From NCBI GenBank assembly GCA_020050175.1, contig JAGVKY010000169.1:1-25855 (forward strand): 25,855 nt of DNA. The letters are read 5' to 3'. A model generated the notes under the pieces. The model was given only the letters and a program-made list of their open reading frames with translations. It was not told where the DNA came from and ran no database searches. Numbering within the stretch: the stretch's first letter is position 1; every line of letters begins with the position of its first letter. A program made the position numbers and the translations under genes. This document shows, in pieces, positions 23,648 to 25,855 of this stretch. Origin of the DNA: Parachlamydiales bacterium. Its GTDB lineage: Bacteria; Chlamydiota; Chlamydiia; Chlamydiales; JAJFMK01.

Positions 23648-23710
23648 CTCTGTGATCCCTGTGTGCTCTGTGGTAATAAAAAAACCACAGAGCACACAGA
23701 GGTCACAGAG
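23648..23710. repeat. 27-bp imperfect inverted repeat of the CACAGAG type
   Basis: Left arm 23648-23674 and right arm 23684-23710 are complementary at 25 of 27 positions, separated by a 9-nt A/T-rich spacer. The arms consist of repeated CTCTGTG / CACAGAG units. Similar intergenic repeats are widespread in environmental bacteria. It lies between convergent genes and could terminate transcription from both sides. Confidence 0.85.
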
Positions 23711-23732
23711 AAAAGTCTGTAAGCCTCTATTG

Positions 23733-23963
23733 TTATTTTTTTGGATGGCAGCTGCAGGCATGAGCACATGCAACACCACCTTCGGCCTTTTGCAAGCCTG
23801 AAGAGCCTCCATTTTTAAATTGGAAGCCTGTCCCCCCTCCAAAACCCCTTTCGAAAGAGGGGGCTTTGCATTCAGGACAGGTGGAGAGAGGTGCGTCGCT
23901 CATCTTTTGAAGCACCTCAAACTTATAACCACATTGTTTACAGCTGTAATCGTAGGTGGGCAT
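23733..23963 (-). CDS. FmdB-family zinc-ribbon protein
   Basis: A 76-residue protein with the FmdB/CxxC zinc-ribbon signature: MPTYDYSCKQCGYKFEVLQ (C8, C11) and STCPECKAP (C29, C32), followed by a Gly-rich tail and an unusual C-terminal Cys/His cluster (CAHACSCHPKK). FmdB members are putative regulatory or metal-handling proteins with no settled role. The ATG overlaps the groEL stop by one base (TAATG), so it is cotranslated with the chaperonin operon. Confidence 0.88.
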   Translation of the reverse strand: MPTYDYSCKQCGYKFEVLQKMSDAPLSTCPECKAPSFERGFGGGTGFQFKNGGSSGLQKAEGGVACAHACSCHPKK

Positions 23964-25627
23964 TACATCATCCCCATTCCACCCATACCACCCATTCCGC
24001 CCATACCACCCATGCCCATGCCATCCATCGCAGGTTGTGCTTTGGACTTAGGTTTTGGTTTTTCAACCACCATGCAAGCAGTTGTGAGAAGGAGGGAAAT
24101 CACGGAGACAGCGTTTTTCAAGGCTTCTTTTGTGACGAGGACAGGATCGATCACGCCATCTTGTAAAAGATCGGCATATTTACCTGTCAGGCCGTTGAAA
24201 CCAAAAGCCCCTTTCCCTTCGAAAATTTTCTCGGCAACGAGATTTCCTTGGAGGCCGCAGTTATTGGCGATAGCTGTTGCAGGAGCAAAGCAACTGTCAC
24301 GGATGATCTTTGCGCCAATGGCTTCATCCCCTTCGAGTTTGATCTTGTCAAGGGCTGGGAGGGCTCTTAAAAGGGCAACTCCACCACCGGGAACAATTCC
24401 TTCTGCAATCGCAGCTCTTGTCGCATGGAGAGCATCTTCAACACGCGCTTTTTTCTCTCTCACTTCAGCTTCTGTCGAAGCGCCAATGTTGATGACAGCA
24501 ACGCCACCGACAAGACGGGCAAGTCTTTGTTCGAGATTTTCCCTTTCGTAGCTCGACGTTTTTGGATTGTCTAACTGTGCACGGATCTCTCTAGCGCGCT
24601 CTTGGATTTTTTTCCCGTCGCCTGCCCCATCAATGATGGTGGTCTCTTCTTTCGTGACTTTGATCTTTTTAGCGCGGCCGAGATGTTCAGGTTTCGCATC
24701 TTCTAATTTCAGACCAACTTCTTCAGAAATCAGCGTTCCACCTGTTACGATAGCGAGATCCTCCAGCTGAGCTTTTCTTCTGTCGCCAAAGCCAGGAGCT
24801 TTAACAGCAACAACATTAAGTCCTACTTTCAGCTTGTTGACGACGAGCGTTTGCAATGCCTCGCTGTCAACATCTTCAGCAATAATAAGAAGAGGAGGGT
24901 TTCCGCTCTGCGCTAAAGGTTCCAAAAGAGGAAGAAGCTCTTTAGCTGTGGAAATTTTTTTATCCGTAATTAGGATGTAAGCATTGTCATACTCTGCGCT
25001 CATCCCTTCAGCATTGGTGATGAAATAAGGAGAAAGGTAACCCTTATCGAACTGCATCCCTTCAACGACATCAAGAGTCGTTTCAACGGTCTTGGCTTCG
25101 GCAACAGTGATAATCCCGTCTTTACCCACTTTCTCCATGGCTTTCGCAATAATTTCTCCAATTTCGTGGTCGTTATTGGCAGAAATTGTGGCGATCTGTT
25201 TGACCTCTTCTTGCTTGGCAATTGGTGTCGACAGTCTAGAGAGTTCTTCGGAAAGTACAGCGGAGGCTTTTTCCATCCCACGCTTGACTTCCATCGGATT
25301 TGCACCAGCAGCAATATTTTTAACACCCTGTGTGAACATCGCTTCTGAAAGAACGATAGCAGTCGTCGTACCATCACCTGCTTGATCAGAAGTTTTGGCA
25401 GCCACCTCTTTGACGATCTGGGCGCCCATGTTTTCAAATTTATCTTTTAAAGAGACCTCTTTGGCAACCGTGACGCCGTCTTTTGTTGAAAGAGGAGCAT
25501 TTCCTCTGTCGATCACGACGTTACGTCCTTTAGGGCCAAGAGTCACTTTGACAGCTTTAGCAAGGGTCTGCACCCCTTTTAACAGAGACTGAAGAGCCTC
25601 ATCATGGTATCGCAGCATTTTAGACAT
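23963..25627 (-). CDS. groEL: 60 kDa chaperonin GroEL
   Basis: A 554-residue chaperonin subunit. Nucleotide-site elements: TLGPKGRNVVID (29-40), KDGVTVAKEV and GDGTTTA (84-90); apical domain with APGFGDRRKAQLEDLA; and GIVPGGGVALLRA in the returning equatorial domain. The tail is a GGM repeat ending in GMM. As I remember it, the principal chlamydial GroEL1 lacks such a tail, so this may be a paralogue or reflect another lineage. The N-terminus (MSKMLRYHDEA) and the RGNAPLSTKDG loop deviate from the standard sequence. It lies 5 nt after groES. Confidence 0.96.
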   Translation of the reverse strand: MSKMLRYHDEALQSLLKGVQTLAKAVKVTLGPKGRNVVIDRGNAPLSTKDGVTVAKEVSLKDKFENMGAQIVKEVAAKTSDQAGDGTTTAIVLSEAMFTQGVKNIAAGANPMEVKRGMEKASAVLSEELSRLSTPIAKQEEVKQIATISANNDHEIGEIIAKAMEKVGKDGIITVAEAKTVETTLDVVEGMQFDKGYLSPYFITNAEGMSAEYDNAYILITDKKISTAKELLPLLEPLAQSGNPPLLIIAEDVDSEALQTLVVNKLKVGLNVVAVKAPGFGDRRKAQLEDLAIVTGGTLISEEVGLKLEDAKPEHLGRAKKIKVTKEETTIIDGAGDGKKIQERAREIRAQLDNPKTSSYERENLEQRLARLVGGVAVINIGASTEAEVREKKARVEDALHATRAAIAEGIVPGGGVALLRALPALDKIKLEGDEAIGAKIIRDSCFAPATAIANNCGLQGNLVAEKIFEGKGAFGFNGLTGKYADLLQDGVIDPVLVTKEALKNAVSVISLLLTTACMVVEKPKPKSKAQPAMDGMGMGGMGGMGGMGGMGMM

Positions 25628-25632
25628 AAATA

Positions 25633-25855
25633 TTACCTGATCCCTAAGACATCATCTTCTGAGAGGATCAAAAATTCCTCTTCTTCATCCAAACCTTTTA
25701 CTTCGGTGCCTGCATAAGAACTGAAAAGAATTTTATCACCAATTTTGACATTCATTGGCTCAATTTTTCCCTGGGTATTGACTTTACCAGGACCAACAGC
25801 GACAACTTCACCTTCTTTCGGTTTTTCCTGAGCTGTGTCTGGCAAGATAATGCCA
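25633..25855 (-). CDS. groES: 10 kDa co-chaperonin GroES (5' end outside window)
   Basis: The last 74 codons of groES. The frame runs open to the window edge and reads GIILPDTAQEKPKEGEVVAVGPGK, starting in the mobile loop, then KIGDKILFSSYAGTEVKG and the C-terminal YLILxEDDVLGI-like ending (EFLILSEDDVLGIR). About 20-25 N-terminal residues are missing, as is the promoter region where a heat-shock operator would lie. Confidence 0.95.
   Translation of the reverse strand, partial: GIILPDTAQEKPKEGEVVAVGPGKVNTQGKIEPMNVKIGDKILFSSYAGTEVKGLDEEEEFLILSEDDVLGIR

Noticed and set aside
23339..23842. 167-codon minus-strand frame
   Set aside because: It is antisense to the PrmA-like gene and runs through the inverted repeat, giving the typical false peptide of that repeat.
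23820..24551. 243-codon plus-strand frame
   Set aside because: It is antisense to groEL and fmdB; the Pro-Ile repeat is the complement of the GGM tail.
25000..25437. 145-codon minus-strand frame within groEL
   Set aside because: Different frame of the groEL coding sequence, Lys/Leu-rich shadow protein.
1..25855. CRISPR array, insertion sequence or prophage
   Set aside because: No regularly spaced repeats, transposase, integrase or phage structural gene seen.

Overview
The window looks like a chromosomal segment from a member of the Chlamydiota, more likely an environmental (Parachlamydiales-type) lineage than Chlamydia itself. The evidence is the rpsB-tsf-frr block, an aspC-like gene overlapping mreC, a 555-residue primary sigma factor, and a small secreted protein resembling the chlamydia-restricted DUF687 family. 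It also carries an acyl-CoA catabolic cluster that I would not expect in Chlamydia. The assignment rests on gene content and protein similarity read by eye. No phylogeny was run.

Layout. 1-1.8 kb (+): a two-helix membrane protein, a DUF687-like exported protein and a hotdog thioesterase. 1.8-4.5 kb: two divergent genes of unknown function with an AT-rich intergenic region holding a terminator-like hairpin. 4.6-7.0 kb (-): a QueC-like PP-loop protein and a polysaccharide pyruvyl transferase family protein, both with N-terminal export-like segments. 7.06-13.7 kb (-): a tightly overlapping run of a small unknown protein, acyl-CoA dehydrogenase, acyl-CoA carboxylase carboxyltransferase subunit, DUF1446 (AtuA-like) protein, a detached AtuA C-terminal domain, an enoyl-CoA hydratase/isomerase and a metallo-beta-lactamase-fold hydrolase. 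This resembles leucine/acyclic-terpenoid (liu/atu) style pathways, but the biotin carboxylase subunit is not here.

13.7-16.2 kb (+): tRNA-Gly, rpsB, tsf, a strong terminator, frr. pyrH, which sits between tsf and frr in Chlamydia, is absent. 16.16-16.75 kb: a gene-free stretch that folds on paper into one continuous, closed secondary structure ending in a T run (best candidate for an undescribed RNA), then tRNA-Glu and tRNA-Lys. 16.87-20.8 kb (+): rpoD and a DinG-type Fe-S helicase. 20.8-23.6 kb: tRNA-Ala (-), with a promoter facing the aspC-like promoter, then aspC, mreC and a short PrmA-like methyltransferase. 23.65-25.86 kb: a 27-bp inverted repeat, then on the - strand groES (cut by the window edge), groEL and an FmdB-type zinc-ribbon gene in one apparent operon.

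How they fit together: the right half is housekeeping (translation, transcription, chaperones, cell shape). The left half is accessory: possible host-interaction proteins, a glycan-modification pair, and a branched-chain or isoprenoid acyl-CoA degradation module.
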